From Kistimonas sp. bin40 (lineage in GTDB: Bacteria; Pseudomonadota; Gammaproteobacteria; Pseudomonadales; Endozoicomonadaceae), in assembly GCA_002238585.1 (NCBI GenBank), contig MPMQ01000027.1, positions 1 through 38,525 on the forward strand: DNA of 38,525 nucleotides. Direction: 5' to 3'. The notes beneath the pieces are model-generated. The model made no database searches and was not told the origin of the DNA. It worked only from the letters and a program-made list of their open reading frames with translations. Below are positions 8,158 to 20,208 of this stretch, piece after piece. The first letter of the stretch is position 1; each line of letters begins with the position of its first letter. A program made the translations under genes and the position numbers.

Positions 8158-9903
8158 CTACATATACTCAACGACATCCATACCCAGACACTCCAGCCCC
8201 AGTCGCAGTGCCCGGGCAGTCATGGCGCACAGATGCAGGCGACTTTGCCTTACTTCCGGATCAACCTGCGATTGAGTTACCGGACAGGACTCGTAGAACT
8301 TCATAAAGCATCCGGCAAGATCGAACAGCCACCCACAGAGAAAATGCGGCGTACCATCTCGGGCCACCGTATCCAGTACTTCAGTCATCCGCAACAGACA
8401 GATAGCCAGGCCACGCTCTTCAGGTTCAGTCAGGTTGAGAGCACCGGACAGCCCATTCGCGTCCACCCCAGCCTTGCGGAAAATACTCTGCACACGTGTG
8501 AATGCATACATCATGTAAGGTGCGGTGTTACCCTCGAAGGACAACATGCTGTCCCAGTCAAAAACGTAATCACTGGTACGGTTCTTGGACAAGTCGGCAT
8601 ACTTGATGGCGCCGGTGGACAAAGCCCTGACAAGCTCCTCCTCTCTTTGCTCAGAAAGATCCCCGTCCCGGGACCTGACCAGCTCCGTGGCCCTGCTTCG
8701 CGCCTCATCCAGCAGTGCCGCCAGCTTGACGACCCCACCAGCACGCGTTCGAAAAGGCCGGTTATCCTGACCGAGCATCATCCCGAAAGTGTGGTGCTCA
8801 AAAGAGACCTGCGCTGGTATATAGCCTGCTTTGCGTGCGATGAACCAGGCTTGCTTCAGGTGATCCGACTGACGGGCATCCACATAATAGAGAACACGAT
8901 CCGCCTCCAATGACTCAACCCGATAACGGGCACAGGCGATGTCCGTGGTTGTGTACAGGAATCCGCCATCCCGCTTCTGAACAATAACCCCCATAGGGTC
9001 ACCGTCCTTGTTGCGGAACTCATCGAGATGCACGACTACAGCACCCTGATCCTCGACAGCCAACTTCTTGCGTTTCAGGTCAGCAACCAGGGACGGCAGC
9101 ATGGGGTTGTACATGCTTTCCCCCATGGTGTCTTTGTCAGTGATTTTGACATTAAGACGTTCATACAGGTGCAGGTTTTGTTTCATGGTGACCTGCACCA
9201 ACTTTTGCCACTGTTCCCGACACCAGTCATCGCCACCTTGCAGTTTTACAACATAATCGCGAGCCCGTTCAGAAAATGCCGGGTCGCTATCGTATTCCTG
9301 CTTGGCCTGGCGATAGAATTCCTCCAGATTGGCCAGGCCGACATCCATGACATCGACTTGTTGTTCTGCCTCCAGATCTTCCATGCGGGCAATCAGCATG
9401 CCGAACTGGGTTCCCCAGTCGCCTATATGATTGGCTCGTATGACCTTGTGCCCCAGAAACTCCAGCGTCCTGGCAACAGCGTCCCCGATAACAGTGGAGC
9501 GCAAATGAGCGACATGCATTTCCTTGGCAACATTGGGAGAAGACAGATCGACAACAACTGTCTGTTTTTTGTCAACCAGCGGAACCCCCAGGCGATCATC
9601 ATGGATGTACTGGCCCAGCTGCTGTGTCAACCACTGTGTTTTCAGAAAGAAATTGATGAATCCGGGACCCGCCACTTCCGTTTTTTCTACCACATCCGAC
9701 AGATCCAGAAGCTCTGTCACCCGCTGAGCCATTTCCCGTGGATTTTTTCCAAGGCTTCGCGCAACGGACATGACGCCGTTGGCCTGATAGTCTCCATGTC
9801 GAGCATGGCCGCTGACACGCACTAGTGCTGGAGTTCCATCGGGCGCGCCGGCAGCAACCAGAGCGGCTGTCACTTTCTGCTCAAGAAAAGCAAGCAGATT
9901 CAT
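8158..9903 (-). CDS. argS: Arginyl-tRNA synthetase
   Basis: Class I aminoacyl-tRNA synthetase charging tRNA-Arg in the cytoplasm. The 581-residue length is typical. Visible features are the N-terminal additional domain (1-110), the HIGH-type motif in [17 protein letters not shown] (about 120-136), the [10 protein letters not shown] block, and the C-terminal anticodon-binding DALR domain (about 455-581), which contains [16 protein letters not shown]. The KMSKS position is degenerate (TRAGGVVKL), as is usual in ArgS. The C-terminus ends GMDVVEYM rather than the common PERM. The ATG at 9903 has AAGGAGAG at ideal spacing. It is divergent from the SPOR gene, the neighbour argS also has in Pseudomonas. 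Confidence 0.97.
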   Translation of the reverse strand: MNLLAFLEQKVTAALVAAGAPDGTPALVRVSGHARHGDYQANGVMSVARSLGKNPREMAQRVTELLDLSDVVEKTEVAGPGFINFFLKTQWLTQQLGQYIHDDRLGVPLVDKKQTVVVDLSSPNVAKEMHVAHLRSTVIGDAVARTLEFLGHKVIRANHIGDWGTQFGMLIARMEDLEAEQQVDVMDVGLANLEEFYRQAKQEYDSDPAFSERARDYVVKLQGGDDWCREQWQKLVQVTMKQNLHLYERLNVKITDKDTMGESMYNPMLPSLVADLKRKKLAVEDQGAVVVHLDEFRNKDGDPMGVIVQKRDGGFLYTTTDIACARYRVESLEADRVLYYVDARQSDHLKQAWFIARKAGYIPAQVSFEHHTFGMMLGQDNRPFRTRAGGVVKLAALLDEARSRATELVRSRDGDLSEQREEELVRALSTGAIKYADLSKNRTSDYVFDWDSMLSFEGNTAPYMMYAFTRVQSIFRKAGVDANGLSGALNLTEPEERGLAICLLRMTEVLDTVARDGTPHFLCGWLFDLAGCFMKFYESCPVTQSQVDPEVRQSRLHLCAMTARALRLGLECLGMDVVEYM

Positions 9904-10114
9904 AGAACTCTCCTTGAATGATAAAAGGGAGGGAATGATTCAATCAAAAAAGCTGTACCCTGTGGTAACGGCTTCCGGAAAGAGAAAAGGCATTGAGATC
10001 CTGCGGACTCACAGCACTGACGCCGGTGCTCGGCCGACACCCAGGCGGCGGCCTTGATGCTACAAGAAATCCATTGCTCCCACAACGGCGAGACACAAGA
10101 AGAACCCGGGCATA

Positions 10115-10144
10115 CCTCCTGTTAAGGCAGGGGGGTGTTTTTTT
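10115..10144 (+). terminator. Possible intrinsic terminator or attenuator before the SPOR gene
   Basis: CCTCCTG (10115-10121) pairs with CAGGGGG (10128-10134), with one G-U pair, and is followed by a seven-T run (10138-10144). It sits in the argS/SPOR divergent region, only about 18 bases before the SPOR start codon. Unless the SPOR promoter overlaps it, it could attenuate SPOR transcription. Confidence 0.4.
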
Positions 10145-10161
10145 GAACGCAGAGGACGTGC

Positions 10162-10821
10162 ATGACAAACACGGATAGAAGAACAGAAAGGCAGGAGACC
10201 AAAGGGCGAAAGCGGAACAAGCCCGGCTTGTCGATGACAATTCCTGGCTGGGCTTTTCTTGTCACAGGCCTCGCCATGGGAATGGTGGGCTTTGTTGTTA
10301 CACAACAGAGTTCACACACAGACAAAAGACCAATGACAGACAACAGCGACACTGTTTTCGACACAGAAAACACGACGCTGCCCGTATTTGATTTCTACAC
10401 GTCCCTGCCACAGCGGGATACGGCGACACTGGAAGAACGATCAACGACCGGGGACGAACGGAAGAAGGAAAAAACTCCGCCGCGGGAAAAGCTCTCTGTA
10501 GCCAGCAGTCCTTCTTCTGATGCATCCGACCCACCTTCATCAAAAGCCAGACATTCAGATGCTGTTGCTGCTGACGGACAGCCCGCAGGACGGTTCCTGC
10601 TTCAGGTGGCCTCTTTTCAGCTGAAAGAGGATGCCCAAAAATTTCGACGCAGATTGTCTTCAAGCGGATTCCGTGCCTACGTGGAAACAGTAGAGATTCA
10701 AGGGAGTGGGCGCTGGTACAGAGTGAGAGTCGGCCCCTATGAAAGCAAGGAGTCCGCCCTCACAGACCGGCAACGACTCCCCGAATATGGACGGGATTCT
10801 TTTGTCATCAGTGCCAGATAA
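10162..10821 (+). CDS. SPOR-domain membrane protein (FtsN-like)
   Basis: Inner-membrane, bitopic protein with a periplasmic SPOR domain, predicted to bind denuded peptidoglycan at the division septum. A short basic cytoplasmic tail (1-26) precedes one transmembrane helix (about 29-48, GWAFLVTGLAMGMVGFVVTQ). A Ser/Thr/Asp/Lys-rich linker of about 90 residues follows, then the SPOR domain (about 140-217) with FLLQVASFQLKEDAQKFRRR and WYRVRVGPYESKESA. The linker has no other recognisable domain. Length and layout fit the SPOR protein encoded next to argS in pseudomonads. True FtsN is similar, so no symbol is given. AGAGGA precedes the ATG. Confidence 0.88.
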   Translation: MTNTDRRTERQETKGRKRNKPGLSMTIPGWAFLVTGLAMGMVGFVVTQQSSHTDKRPMTDNSDTVFDTENTTLPVFDFYTSLPQRDTATLEERSTTGDERKKEKTPPREKLSVASSPSSDASDPPSSKARHSDAVAADGQPAGRFLLQVASFQLKEDAQKFRRRLSSSGFRAYVETVEIQGSGRWYRVRVGPYESKESALTDRQRLPEYGRDSFVISAR

Positions 10822-12448
<1,627 letters not shown>

Positions 12449-13051
12449 CCGGGAAACAGCAGGGGTGCGGCTGCTGTGCAGCCTGTCGCGACGACGGCCC
12501 CTGCGTCATACATGTACTCCCTTTAATGCTGTGAGTACTCTCTGCTCGTTGCTATATTCCAGAGGCCGATGGTGCCGATACAAGGAAAGTGGAGGCGCCG
12601 TTTGTCCTGGATGACAGGCACGCCCGTCCTCCGTTCTTCGAAAAAGGGAAGCATGACGCGGACGGTCTCTCGCGCGAACTTTGCGACCACACGGCCGAGG
12701 ATGTCAGCAGGACTCAATAAAGGGCACAAGATGCAGGCGGGCGCAGCAGAAAGTCACACAACAGACTCGGCACAGTGCGCAGCCAGTCCCCGTCAGTGCT
12801 CCAGAGGCCTTCAATCTTCCGGAGAAGAGACCAGACAATAGTCACTTCCCTCTGCTGAGGACTATTCAGAAAAAAACGGCCCTGCTGCCGCCACACCGAC
12901 CTCAGCTGTTTTTACGTTGGCAGTCGTCAAACAGAAACAACGACCGCCTCACATCAGTCGAACAGGGGTCCCATAACCGAATTGATTACCACCAGGGCCC
13001 GTTATCGAGGAATTTCCTGGTTGCTCAGGAACAAACTGCAGGGATTGCCAG
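12449..13051 (+). other. Intergenic region eno-LysM gene, no gene recognised
   Basis: A small hairpin, GGCTGC-tgt-GCAGCC, near 12470 follows eno without a T-run. Short frames on both strands, the longest 68-90 codons, match no family. In Pseudomonas a divergent def-fmt-rsmB block would lie upstream of the LysM gene, but no trace of it is visible here. Confidence 0.4.
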
Positions 13052-14095
13052 ATGAAACACTTCTTTTTGACCGGATTGCTGTCGTGCGTATTTTTGTCAG
13101 CCTCGGCCGACACCATCAAACAGGTTTCTTCAGAGGAAGATACTGTATACACGGTGGTCAAGGGAGACACCCTGTGGGACATTGCGGGTCGCTTCCTCGA
13201 GAAGCCCTGGCGCTGGCCCCGGTTGTGGAACTTCAACCCCGACATCAAAGACCCTCACAGAATTTATCCGGGCGACAAAGTGCAACTTGTCTACAAGGAT
13301 GGTCAGCCTGCCCTGCACGTATCGCGTCCGACAGCCCCGAAGGAAACAGGAGCCACCAACGCCATCACACTGATTCCTCTCGTACCTGTACGCCCCCCCA
13401 CCCAACAGGACAAGCCCGCCGCCCTGGCGACGTTCAGCGAGTTTTTCGTTTCGGACAGGATTCTGGACAAGCTGGACAACTGGGACAAAGCCCCCCGCAT
13501 TCTGGCCAACGACAAAGACAGTCCCTTCAGTAGCGCGGGCAGTACAGTTTACGCCCGGGGGCAGCTCACACCCGGGGCACAGGAGTACGAGGTATTCAGG
13601 GAGGGGCAGGAGCTGCGCGATCCTGAGAACGGTCAGCGGCTCGGTTTATGGATACGTTACCTGGGGAAGGTCAGACTGGACGAGGTGTCGCACACTGTGA
13701 GTCGCCTCACGGTGACGCAGTCCGGAGAAGCTTTGCGTGCCGGCGACCGCCTGCTTGTCCCTGAAAAACCAGTTCCGTCAGCAGCCCGGAACAACCGGCA
13801 GAAGGATACACAGGAAGGGATAGTCCTCGCCTCTGCCACCCACTCTGTCAATATCAGCCCCCTCGACACCGTACTGGTGAACCTGGGCGCGCGTGATCAG
13901 GCGCGGGAGGGTGACACGCTGGAAGTTGTGCGCCACAAAACATTCGGCGGCCAATCTCCACACCCGACCGGGACGCTCTCCAGGGCCTCCGCAGGTCAGG
14001 TGATGCTGTACCGGGTGTTCGAGCACGCCAGTCTGGCCCTGGTGCTGGAGGCTCATAACCCGTTGGTAACTGGTGATAAACTCGTCAGTCCCTGA
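13052..14095 (+). CDS. LysM-domain periplasmic peptidoglycan-binding protein
   Basis: Predicted exported protein: signal peptide MKHFFLTGLLSCVFLSASA (1-19). A single LysM domain at about 33-80 (YTVVKGDTLWDIAGRFLEKP, later IYPGDKVQLVY) should bind peptidoglycan glycan strands. The remaining 260 residues resemble the long C-terminal region of the LysM protein next to dprA in Pseudomonas, with repeated beta-type segments and no catalytic motif I can identify. It ends 22 bp before dprA and is probably co-transcribed with it. Confidence 0.9.
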   Translation: MKHFFLTGLLSCVFLSASADTIKQVSSEEDTVYTVVKGDTLWDIAGRFLEKPWRWPRLWNFNPDIKDPHRIYPGDKVQLVYKDGQPALHVSRPTAPKETGATNAITLIPLVPVRPPTQQDKPAALATFSEFFVSDRILDKLDNWDKAPRILANDKDSPFSSAGSTVYARGQLTPGAQEYEVFREGQELRDPENGQRLGLWIRYLGKVRLDEVSHTVSRLTVTQSGEALRAGDRLLVPEKPVPSAARNNRQKDTQEGIVLASATHSVNISPLDTVLVNLGARDQAREGDTLEVVRHKTFGGQSPHPTGTLSRASAGQVMLYRVFEHASLALVLEAHNPLVTGDKLVSP

Positions 14096-14117
14096 TTCTG
14101 GTCTACCATGGGTTGCC

Positions 14118-15248
14118 ATGGACAAAGACAATGATCAGATCTGGCAGCGACTGCACCCTTGGCTGACCCTGTTTCATGTGACCGGGCTGGGCCCGGTGCG
14201 TTACCGTGTCCTTCTGGCCGCTTTTGGGTCGCCGGATGCTGTGCTGTCAGCAGGGGTCGGCTCGCTACAAAGGCTACTTTCTGGCGGCCTGGCACGCGCT
14301 GTGGCCGGGGCCGCGACCAATACTGCGGTGCAGACTGCGGTCGCGCACGACAAACGCTGGCTCGAATCCTCAAGTCAGAACACTATCCTCTGTCTGGTAG
14401 ATGACCGCTACCCACCTCTACTGAAAACCATTGCAGACCCTCCTGTGGTCCTCTACGTGAAAGGGGATCCACGGCATTTGTCCAGCCAGCAGCTGGCCAT
14501 CGTGGGAAGCAGGAAGGCTTCCACGACGGCGATGGAGGCAGCGTACCGGGTGGCGACACAGATCAGCGCTGCCAGAATCATCATCACCAGCGGTCTGGCC
14601 AAGGGTGTGGACAGCATGGCGCACCGGGGAGCCCTTGATCAGGGAGGACACACTGTTGCTGTTCTGGCCACGGGGATTGATCTGGTATACCCCAGAGCGC
14701 ACACACAACTGGCAGAGAAGATCTGCCAGCAGGGGGCACTCGTTTCCGAGTTTCCCCTTGGAACGCAACCCGTTCCCGGGCACTTTCCCCGTCGTAACCG
14801 TATCATCAGTGGGCTGGGTATGGGGGTTCTGGTTGTCGAGGCTGGCGTTGCCAGTGGCTCCCTGATCACGGCCCGCTATGCCCTGGATCAGGGCAGGGAT
14901 GTGCTGGCCATGCCGGGCAGTGTCAGCAACCCGGGCGCAAGAGGATGCCACGCCCTGATCCGCGATGGTGCCTGCCTCGTCGAAAACGCCGAGCAAATCC
15001 TGGAGGAGCTGACATCTTGCCTTGCCCGACCTGGACGTACGGCCGTTTCCCTTGAGACAACCGGAGTCGAGCCCAGCTGTCCGGAACAAAGGCATCTCCT
15101 GGAGTGCATGGGGTTTGAGCCTTGTCATAACGACGAACTGGTGCTGCGTACAGGCATGAGCAGTCAGCAAGTGGCGACCCTTTTGCTGCACATGGAGATG
15201 GACGGTCTGGTACAACAAACACCCGCAGGCGTGGCGCGCAAAGTCTGA
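14118..15248 (+). CDS. dprA: DNA-processing protein DprA (Smf)
   Basis: Loads RecA onto incoming single-stranded DNA during natural transformation. Residues 1-70 form a SAM-like N-terminal region (FHVTGLGPVRYRVLL). A Rossmann-like core follows, with the family motifs IVGSRKAS, SGLAKGVDSMAHRGAL, FPRRNRIISGL and EAGVASGSLITARYA. The C-terminal winged helix is at about 315-376. The total of 376 residues is normal. The ATG at 14118 is preferred over an in-frame ATG at 14073, which would overlap the LysM gene. Other competence genes are not in the window. Confidence 0.95.
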   Translation: MDKDNDQIWQRLHPWLTLFHVTGLGPVRYRVLLAAFGSPDAVLSAGVGSLQRLLSGGLARAVAGAATNTAVQTAVAHDKRWLESSSQNTILCLVDDRYPPLLKTIADPPVVLYVKGDPRHLSSQQLAIVGSRKASTTAMEAAYRVATQISAARIIITSGLAKGVDSMAHRGALDQGGHTVAVLATGIDLVYPRAHTQLAEKICQQGALVSEFPLGTQPVPGHFPRRNRIISGLGMGVLVVEAGVASGSLITARYALDQGRDVLAMPGSVSNPGARGCHALIRDGACLVENAEQILEELTSCLARPGRTAVSLETTGVEPSCPEQRHLLECMGFEPCHNDELVLRTGMSSQQVATLLLHMEMDGLVQQTPAGVARKV

Positions 15249-15356
15249 CAGTGCGCCGCTGTCTGGACAATAAGCGGGGTATCGTTTAGCTTCTCTCCCC
15301 TTCTTTCGACAACACTGTCGACAAGCCAATTTCTTGAAGAAGGGGAAGGCGGGAGT

Positions 15357-15863
15357 ATGACCACACCTTTTGTAGCCATTCTTATGGGCTCTGACTCAGA
15401 TTTACCCAAGGTACAGGCAGCTTTGGATGTACTCAAGAGCTTGCGGGTGCCGTTTGAAGTGCGGGTGCACTCTGCGCATCGCACCCCTGATGCGACCCAT
15501 GAGTATGTCAAGCAGGCAGATGCGCGTGGAGCCTCCGCTTTTATTGCTTGCGCGGGTATGGCCGCGCACCTGGCAGGTGTTATTGCCTCGCTGACTGTCA
15601 AGCCTGTTATCGGCGTTCCCATGGATGCCGGCCCACTCGATGGCATGGATGCCCTGCTGTCGACCGCCATGATGCCCGGAGGCATTCCTGTTGCGACTGT
15701 GGCCATCGGCAAGGCAGGGGCAACAAATGCCGGCTATCTTGCAGCTCAGATTATGGCACTGTCGGACGCTGAGCTGGCCCAGCGACTGCAGGCAGCCCGC
15801 AGGGCAAATGCCGAGGCCGTTCTGGAAAAGGACCGGGCTCTTCAAGAGAAGCTGGGCCTGTGA
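15357..15863 (+). CDS. purE: N5-carboxyaminoimidazole ribonucleotide mutase PurE
   Basis: Converts N5-CAIR to CAIR in de novo purine synthesis. Class I PurE of 168 residues with MGSDSD (nucleotide binding), the catalytic SAHRTP, CAGMAAHL and IGVPMDAGPLDGMDALLS. GGGAG precedes the ATG. The usual partner purK is not downstream; instead tsaC overlaps the purE stop by four bases (GTGA), so purE leads a purE-tsaC-hemF operon. Confidence 0.97.
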   Translation: MTTPFVAILMGSDSDLPKVQAALDVLKSLRVPFEVRVHSAHRTPDATHEYVKQADARGASAFIACAGMAAHLAGVIASLTVKPVIGVPMDAGPLDGMDALLSTAMMPGGIPVATVAIGKAGATNAGYLAAQIMALSDAELAQRLQAARRANAEAVLEKDRALQEKLGL

Positions 15864-16465
15864 TATCGAGCCGCCCCGCTGATCTGGATCGGGCGGTAAG
15901 CCTGCTGCAACAAGGCGGCGTTATTGCCTACCCGACAGAGGCCGTGTGGGGACTGGGCTGTGATCCGTGGAACGGCAAAGCTGTGGAACGCCTGCTGGCA
16001 CTCAAGGGGCGGCCCGCAGACAAGGGATTAATACTTGTTGCAGCGCATGAACACCAGGTAGCTCCCCTTCTGGAAGGCTTGTCACCCCGGCAACGTCAGC
16101 GGTTGCAGGCCGACTGGCCCGGCATGATGACTTTCGTTATTCCGGATCCGGACGGCTGGGCTCCTCCCTGGATCAGGGGTGCACACCAATCGGTTGCTGT
16201 GCGTGTGAGCGCACACCCGGTGGTCCAGTCGCTCTGCCTGCGTTGGGGGCGCCCGCTCGTTTCCACTTCCGCCAACAAAAGCGGAGCCCCCCCCTGCACC
16301 AGGAGAGACTCAGTGGTACAGCAACTGGGAGACTCCCTGGACTTGATCATCCAGGGTCAGGCGGGGCCCTATGCAACACCATCACCGATACTGGATTTGG
16401 CATCGGGTCACCTCCTTCGCGCTGGCAGTCCCTCTGAATCTGGACCGGGAGGCCAAAGATCATGA
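15860..16465 (+). CDS. tsaC: Threonylcarbamoyl-AMP synthase TsaC (YrdC/Sua5 family)
   Basis: Makes threonylcarbamoyl-AMP from Thr, bicarbonate and ATP for the t6A37 modification of ANN-decoding tRNAs. Short form: 201 residues, YrdC domain only. The [13 protein letters not shown] block, [13 protein letters not shown] (KxR...K substrate-binding motif), VRVSAHPVV and STSANKSG are all intact. The start is GTG at 15860, overlapping the purE stop, and the end overlaps the hemF start (ATGA). Both arrangements indicate translational coupling. Confidence 0.95.
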   Translation: MISSRPADLDRAVSLLQQGGVIAYPTEAVWGLGCDPWNGKAVERLLALKGRPADKGLILVAAHEHQVAPLLEGLSPRQRQRLQADWPGMMTFVIPDPDGWAPPWIRGAHQSVAVRVSAHPVVQSLCLRWGRPLVSTSANKSGAPPCTRRDSVVQQLGDSLDLIIQGQAGPYATPSPILDLASGHLLRAGSPSESGPGGQRS

Positions 16466-17421
16466 CAACAGCAACGCCAGACCAACGAATAAAGACCGCA
16501 CAGGATCATGATGTAAACGCGGAGGCTGTGGAGCTTTATCTGCGCCGCCTGCAAAGCCAGCTGTGCAACAGCCTGGCCGCACTGGACACCGGACCTGGCT
16601 TTCGTACAGATCAGGTAGAGCATGCCAGCGGACGGGGTATAACTGCCGTACTGGAAAAAGGGGAAGTTTTTGACCGGGGCGGGGTCAATTTTTCCTCCGT
16701 TCATGGCGACTGCTTGCCTGCGGCTGCGTCAGAACGCCACCCCGAACTGGCTGGATTTCCGTTTCGTGCCATGGGGGTGTCTCTTGTGTTGCACCCCAAA
16801 AACCCCTATGTTCCAACAGCCCATGCCAACGTGCGCTTTTTCACTGCAGAGCAAGAAGGAAAAAAGCCGGTCTGGTGGTTTGGTGGCGGCCTTGATCTCA
16901 CCCCCTGCTACCCATTTCAGGAGGACTGCCAGCACTGGCACCGGGAATGCCACAACGCCTGTGCGCCTTTTGGCAAAGAGCTTTATACGCGTTTCAAGCG
17001 CTGGTGTGACTCCTATTTCTACCTTCCGCACCGCAAGGAAACCCGAGGGGTAGGCGGCCTGTTCTTTGATGATTTGGTGCTGGAGTCTTTCGACACGAGC
17101 TTTGCTTTTTTGCGCAGCGTCGGCGACTGCTTTAGTGAAGCTTACGTTCCCCTGGTGAAAAAACGCCGGGATACGCCTTGGGGCGAGCGGGAAAAAAGCT
17201 TTCAGAGATACCGTCGTGGGCGTTATGTTGAATTCAATCTCGTTTATGACCGAGGGACACTTTTTGGCCTGCAAACAGGCGGACGCACTGAATCCATCCT
17301 TATGTCCATGCCTCCTGAAGCTCACTGGCGCTACGACTGGCATCCGGAGCCGGGCACACCGGAGGCTGATCTGTATGAAAACTATCTGCAACCACGTATC
17401 TGGCTACCAGAAGAATCCTGA
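16462..17421 (+). CDS. hemF: Oxygen-dependent coproporphyrinogen III oxidase
   Basis: Converts coproporphyrinogen III to protoporphyrinogen IX with O2 in heme synthesis, so it implies aerobic growth. 319 residues. Landmarks are the [10 protein letters not shown] block, [17 protein letters not shown] with its family-conserved His, [20 protein letters not shown] and [20 protein letters not shown]. It starts inside the tsaC stop (ATGA). The next gene, aroE, follows within about 35 bp, the same order as in Pseudomonas. Confidence 0.97.
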   Translation: MTTATPDQRIKTAQDHDVNAEAVELYLRRLQSQLCNSLAALDTGPGFRTDQVEHASGRGITAVLEKGEVFDRGGVNFSSVHGDCLPAAASERHPELAGFPFRAMGVSLVLHPKNPYVPTAHANVRFFTAEQEGKKPVWWFGGGLDLTPCYPFQEDCQHWHRECHNACAPFGKELYTRFKRWCDSYFYLPHRKETRGVGGLFFDDLVLESFDTSFAFLRSVGDCFSEAYVPLVKKRRDTPWGEREKSFQRYRRGRYVEFNLVYDRGTLFGLQTGGRTESILMSMPPEAHWRYDWHPEPGTPEADLYENYLQPRIWLPEES

Positions 17422-17456
17422 CCAGCTGCGTGACGCACTTGACCTGCGAAACCATT

Positions 17457-18287
17457 ATGCAACCTTTTGACCGCTATGCCGTTATGGGGAACCCTGTTGC
17501 ACACAGCCAGTCTCCGGCAATACACAGCCTGTTTGCCGAACAAACCGGACAACAGCTGTATTATGAGCCGCTGCTGGTTGCCGAGGGCGATTTCAGTCAG
17601 GCCGTTGCCCTTTTCTTTGCAGAGGGGGGGCGGGGGTTGAACGTCACAGTCCCTTTCAAGCAACAGGCCTGGCAGCTGGCCGGACAGCTTACGGAGCGAG
17701 CCCGGCGAGGCGGCACAGTCAATACGCTATGGAAAGACTCTCAAGGTGTCATTCAAGGGGATACCACAGACGGTGCGGGACTTGTTCATGACCTGGTACA
17801 CAATCAGGGGCTGCACATCAAAGGCTGGCGTGTTCTCGTACTGGGGGCCGGTGGTGCCGTGCGCAGTATTATAGAACCCCTCCTCGCCCAGCAGCCTGAG
17901 AGTCTGGTGATCGCCAATCGCACCGCCGAAAAAGCCCGGGAGCTGGTGGCAGCACTTGAGCACACCCCAGACTTGCTGGCCTGTGGACTGGACGAGCTGA
18001 ACGCACCTTTTGATCTGGTAATAAACGGCACATCCGCCGGGCTGCACGATGGTTGCCCTGCTTTCCCGCAAGCTATAGTGGGCCCTGACACTGTTGCCTA
18101 CGACATGATGTACGGTGCCGGGCAGACCGCTTTCAATCACGCAATGCTGTCACTGGGTGCCCGCAAAGCCTTTGATGGCGTAGGAATGCTGGTGGAGCAG
18201 GCCGCAGAATCTTTTCTGTTATGGCGAGGCGTACGCCCACAAACGAGAGCCGTGCTCTCTTCGATCAGAGAGCGACTGCATCATTGA
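17457..18287 (+). CDS. aroE: Shikimate 5-dehydrogenase
   Basis: NADPH-dependent reduction of 3-dehydroshikimate in the chorismate pathway. The shikimate site NPVAHSQSP is at about 12-20, the catalytic Lys is in VTVPFKQQ, and the paired Asp is in DTTDGAGL. The NADP fold has GAGGAVRSI and the NRTAEKA motif that recognises the 2'-phosphate. ATG at 17457 gives 276 residues, the family norm. A GTG at 17430 would add nine residues without homology. It is the last member of the purE-tsaC-hemF-aroE run. Confidence 0.95.
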   Translation: MQPFDRYAVMGNPVAHSQSPAIHSLFAEQTGQQLYYEPLLVAEGDFSQAVALFFAEGGRGLNVTVPFKQQAWQLAGQLTERARRGGTVNTLWKDSQGVIQGDTTDGAGLVHDLVHNQGLHIKGWRVLVLGAGGAVRSIIEPLLAQQPESLVIANRTAEKARELVAALEHTPDLLACGLDELNAPFDLVINGTSAGLHDGCPAFPQAIVGPDTVAYDMMYGAGQTAFNHAMLSLGARKAFDGVGMLVEQAAESFLLWRGVRPQTRAVLSSIRERLHH

Positions 18288-18450
18288 TCGAGGCGCTGTC
18301 CTTCGCCGTCCCTCAGAGAGATCAAGGGGATGTCGAAGCCGGTTTTCCTCTGATTCCACGGAACCTGACAGGCTACCGGGAGTCATACTTGAAGGAAGGC
18401 AGGAAAAAGCCAGTAAGCCACTTGGCACAGCCGATAAAACCGGAGGCACT

Positions 18451-18813
18451 ATGTCCGCTGTTGAAACATTTACCCCCACCGACCCTGAACCCATCACCTT
18501 CAGTGCTCGAGCAGCAGCTCGCGTAAGGCAGCTGGCAGAGGTAGAGGGAAAAAAGGCGTTGATGCTACGTGTCTATATCACGGGCGGAGGCTGCTCCGGC
18601 TTTCAGTATGGGTTTACCCTGGATGAGGCCCATGCCGACGATGACGCCCTGATCAACACGGCGGGCAGCACCCTGGTCGTCGACGCCATGAGCTTTCAAT
18701 ACCTGACCGGTTCCAGAATCGACTTTGAAGAAGGGCTGGAGGGGGCGCGGTTCACCGTCACCAACCCCAATGCCGTCACCACCTGCGGCTGTGGAATGAG
18801 TTTCACTCTCTGA
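18451..18813 (+). CDS. erpA: Iron-sulfur cluster insertion protein ErpA
   Basis: A-type Fe-S carrier delivering clusters to apo-enzymes, including those of isoprenoid synthesis. 120 residues with the three cluster-ligand Cys in [17 protein letters not shown] and TTCGCGMSF, and the ErpA-typical [11 protein letters not shown] and [14 protein letters not shown]. IscA is similar, but the sequence and length fit ErpA better. GGAGG lies just upstream of the ATG. It stands 163 bp after aroE and probably has its own promoter. Confidence 0.93.
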   Translation: MSAVETFTPTDPEPITFSARAAARVRQLAEVEGKKALMLRVYITGGGCSGFQYGFTLDEAHADDDALINTAGSTLVVDAMSFQYLTGSRIDFEEGLEGARFTVTNPNAVTTCGCGMSFTL

Positions 18814-20208
18814 CCGCTTTCTGGTCCCGGGTGACTGGGGGCTCGTATTCAAGCACTGAATATAATCGGCTGGCCTGTGCAAACTGCGAGCGGCATTGCG
18901 CCGCCCCTTTCCCGGCATCATATTCATCGACAGATCCATTGTCCCCGGATCTTCCTCTGGCAGATCACGCAAGTCGTCTTGCCGGACAGGTTGGGCGGCT
19001 GATTCCGTCAGTATCTCTATCGGTTCCTCTCTGACAACAGCTGCAGGGTCAGGGCAGCGAACCATAGACATTCCCTGACTTCGCCACCGTCTCATGGACG
19101 ACCCGCTTTCCACCATTGCCCAGAGTGATTATGCCAGCCTATGCACACCAGCTGCACTAACGAGCCAGATGACAGCAACAGCCAGACCTGGCTGCTTGTT
19201 GCCGTTCCTGACAATGAGAATCAAAGTGCTTTTCCCTGTGCCGGCTGGGCTGTTCTCACAAGGGAGCTTTACTGCCACGGGGCCAGTGTTCTCAGCGAGA
19301 CGAGAGATGGTCCGCAGACAAGGCGACGGCGCCCCTGTTCATCACCAACATATCCAACCAGTTCCAGTTCATTGATACGACGAATCCTCTCCGCAGACTA
19401 TGGGAAAGCTTGCTCTCAAGCGGTTGAGTGATTGTTACTGAAACCTGTCCGGCTCCAGCACCTGACTCTCAGCCCCCGCCGTTATGTCAAAGGTTCATTG
19501 GTGCTCTTGATTTTTACCTTTCCAACACCAGCGTGCTGAAGTCCATTTTCTATGCTGTGACACATTTCAGGAGCAAAGTTCAAAGGCAGGGATAGTCAAT
19601 GCGTCTATGCGTCTATGCGTCTATGCGTCTATGCGTCTATGCGTCTATGCGTCTATGCGTCTATGCGTCTATGCGTCTATGCGTCTATGCGTCTATGCAG
19701 GATGATGAGATGTTTTCCTCTTTGATATCAACTTGGTGCAGAACGCACAACATGAAACTGGCTAAGCGTTTAATGCGACATTCGAAAATGTTTCATTGAG
19801 TTATCCATCCAGCAAACCGTCTACTTTTAATAGCTCCAGAGCCTTGTCGTCATTCTTTTTTGCATTGACTCTGTGATACCGCTTCAAGTTCGTCACGAGG
19901 AAACACCCTGTGTTTCATACTCACTTTTCTTTTCGCGAAAGAAGCCGACTTGAATGACAGAAACACAGCCGTAGACGAAAGGCGGCCTACGCCCCTCTTC
20001 TGCTATAACCACCGGTTTTAAATAGAAAATTTCGTTTTGACATCCATCGGTCTCCCATCTGAGATGGGAACATGTCATGGAGTCGAAATGAGGACAATAC
20101 TTGGAAACCAACGACAAAAAACACGAAGAAACTGAAAACTGAAAGTTAGCAGTAGCAAAATGAGTAGATGACTAGTGCTGGCCTGTTGTGTTGCCGTCTT
20201 TAGAGGCA
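18814..20208. other. 1.4-kb gene-poor gap between erpA and mnmE
   Basis: Short overlapping frames on both strands, none recognised. Apart from an octamer array (19599-19698) the stretch looks like decayed sequence. One minus-strand segment near 19800-19930 translates to a plausible protein tail (VNAKKNDDKALELLKVDG), but it is cut by frameshifts and stops. mnmG, the usual neighbour of mnmE, is not here. Confidence 0.45.
19599..19698 (+). repeat. Octanucleotide tandem array, about 12.5 copies of ATGCGTCT
   Basis: Twelve perfect copies of ATGCGTCT plus ATGC. Because 8 is not a multiple of 3, three units encode the octapeptide MRLCVYAS, and the array forms the start of a 66-codon open frame (19599-19801) behind an AGGG-like site. 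The frame matches no protein. Perfect identity between units indicates recent slippage, so copy number should vary between isolates. Confidence 0.97.

Noticed and set aside
12523-12729. 68-codon minus-strand ORF after eno
   Set aside because: No homology, ribosome-binding site or conserved context; probably chance.
19893-20117. 74-codon minus-strand ORF before mnmE
   Set aside because: No recognisable family; may be a piece of a decayed gene but cannot be supported.
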